From Candidatus Melainabacteria bacterium (GTDB taxonomy: Bacteria; Cyanobacteriota; Vampirovibrionia; LMEP-6097), in NCBI GenBank assembly GCA_028817775.1, contig JAPPOW010000175.1, positions 1 to 5,826 on the forward strand: a stretch of 5,826 nucleotides of DNA, given 5' to 3'. The notes beneath the pieces are model-generated. The model had not been told where the DNA came from, made no database searches, and worked only from the letters and a program-made list of their open reading frames with translations. Positions 5,164 through 5,826 of this stretch are shown one piece after another (positions within the stretch are counted from its first letter, which is position 1; every line of letters starts with the position of its first letter). Made by a program: the position numbers and the translations under genes.

Positions 5164-5768
5164 TAGGAAATACCTCCCGACTCAAGACTGCTGATCACAA
5201 TCTGATTTGCTTGAAGTTCAAAATTGAACTTGAATGGTGACCTTGGAGCTGGACCTGAAACTACTTTGCCTCGTCCTTTGGTATCTTCCTGCATTGGGTC
5301 ATAAACAGAAAGGTGGCAAGGACAAGCAAATACCTTTTGACCAGGGTTTGGAGTATAGTTGTAACCTTTGGCTACTTCTGCCTCATGCGGCACAAAGTTA
5401 AATACGCAGCCTAAGTGAGGACAAACTCTACTGAAGACCACAAAGTTCGGGCTACCATCAGCGCTTGGAGTTCTAACCACCGCACCAGGAATAGTTTTGA
5501 TTTGCTCTCCAACCGAGGTGTACTCACGGTTGGCTTCTTGGAACATAAAATACTTGAATGACCAAGGCTCAGGGAAATCAGCAACATCAAACTTAACGAT
5601 ACGCACTGGCGCTGGCTTATCCGGCTGTTTGAACACTTCAGCAGTTGCCAGTGGACCAGAACTTGGTTTGAGGTATCTCACAAACGGAGAAATAAACAAT
5701 GCCGTAATTCCACCAATAACTGGTAGTGCTAGCAAGGTTTTGATAAAATCTCTTCTTTCGAATTGCAT
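5163..5768 (-). CDS. Rieske [2Fe-2S] protein of a cytochrome bc/b6f-like complex
   Basis: This 201-aa subunit takes one electron from quinol at the outer (Qo) site of a cytochrome b and passes it on. The N-terminus has a twin-arginine motif (ERRDFIK, Arg5-Arg6) followed by a hydrophobic segment at about residues 11-30, typical of a Tat-inserted, uncleaved anchor with the cluster domain outside. Cluster box 1 is CPHLGC (Cys116, His118, Cys121) and box 2 is CPCHLS (Cys149, Cys151, His152). Cys116, His118, Cys149 and His152 should bind the cluster, and Cys121-Cys151 should form the family disulfide. Box 2 has Leu153 where Gly is usual (CPCHGS). Ser154 and Tyr156, which in mitochondrial Rieske proteins raise the redox potential by hydrogen bonding, are kept. 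Length is normal. The stop overlaps the next ATG as TAATG, so translation is coupled to cytochrome b. Confidence 0.95.
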   Translation of the reverse strand: MQFERRDFIKTLLALPVIGGITALFISPFVRYLKPSSGPLATAEVFKQPDKPAPVRIVKFDVADFPEPWSFKYFMFQEANREYTSVGEQIKTIPGAVVRTPSADGSPNFVVFSRVCPHLGCVFNFVPHEAEVAKGYNYTPNPGQKVFACPCHLSVYDPMQEDTKGRGKVVSGPAPRSPFKFNFELQANQIVISSLESGGIS

Positions 5769-5770
5769 CT

Positions 5771-5826
5771 CTAGTTTGATTCTCCTATAGATTTTTTGTA
5801 CTCCTCAAGTCTTTGACGCCCTTTGT
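5771..5826 (-). CDS. 3' end of an unidentified upstream gene (partial)
   Basis: A minus-strand frame is open from the window edge to a TAG stop at 5771-5773, two bases before the Rieske ATG. The 17 visible residues end in RLEEYKKSIGESN, a charged, helix-like tail suited to a cytoplasmic or peripheral C-terminus. The AGGAG-like sequence in its last codons lies about 13 nt from the Rieske start, so this gene is probably the preceding member of the same operon. Nothing in the visible part identifies a family. A c-type cytochrome or another complex subunit is possible from context, but no CxxCH motif is visible. Confidence 0.55.
   Translation of the reverse strand, partial: KGRQRLEEYKKSIGESN

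Overview
The window is one minus-strand block from a bacterium with fairly AT-rich DNA. It is dominated by a tightly packed operon for a membrane electron-transfer complex, followed on the same strand by hemE (uroporphyrinogen decarboxylase). No marker gene fixes the taxon. A Rieske protein with a Tat-type leader, cytochrome b proteins and an MvhD-like iron-sulfur subunit together suggest a bacterium with a quinone-based chain and anaerobic-type Fe-S redox partners. Non-photosynthetic relatives of Cyanobacteria are one possibility, but this is a guess.

In transcription order (right to left): the tail of an unidentified upstream gene (5771-5826); a Rieske [2Fe-2S] protein (5163-5768); a long cytochrome b (3727-5163, 478 aa); a small two-helix membrane protein starting at TTG (3370-3726) whose C-terminal quarter is encoded by a palindromic repeat; a second small two-helix membrane protein (3059-3373); a shorter cytochrome b fused to a 2x[4Fe-4S] ferredoxin (1935-3059); an MvhD/FlpD-like iron-sulfur subunit (1516-1935); and a 38-aa single-helix membrane protein starting at GTG (1410-1526), easily missed because of its size. 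The junctions from Rieske onward overlap or abut (TAATG three times, ATGA once, TAG-TTG once, and an 11-nt overlap), which points to one co-translated complex. A 151-bp gap then holds a long imperfect inverted repeat and a promoter-like sequence just before hemE (176-1234). A GC-rich stretch with dyad symmetry lies near the left edge.

The striking point is the pair of cytochromes b. They are recognisable paralogues, about 50% identical over a 48-residue ungapped stretch covering helix B. The ferredoxin-fused copy keeps all four heme-ligand histidines. The long copy keeps only the two that normally bind heme bL; both positions that bind heme bH are changed (Lys99 and Tyr250). A plausible reading is a Rieske/cytochrome b complex in which the two cytochromes b divide the work: quinol chemistry with Rieske on the outer side, and an electron path on the inner side through bL/bH, two [4Fe-4S] clusters and the MvhD-like subunit to a soluble low-potential partner. 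That would differ from textbook bc1 and b6f complexes. The ligand pattern and fusion are seen directly; the working model is inference.
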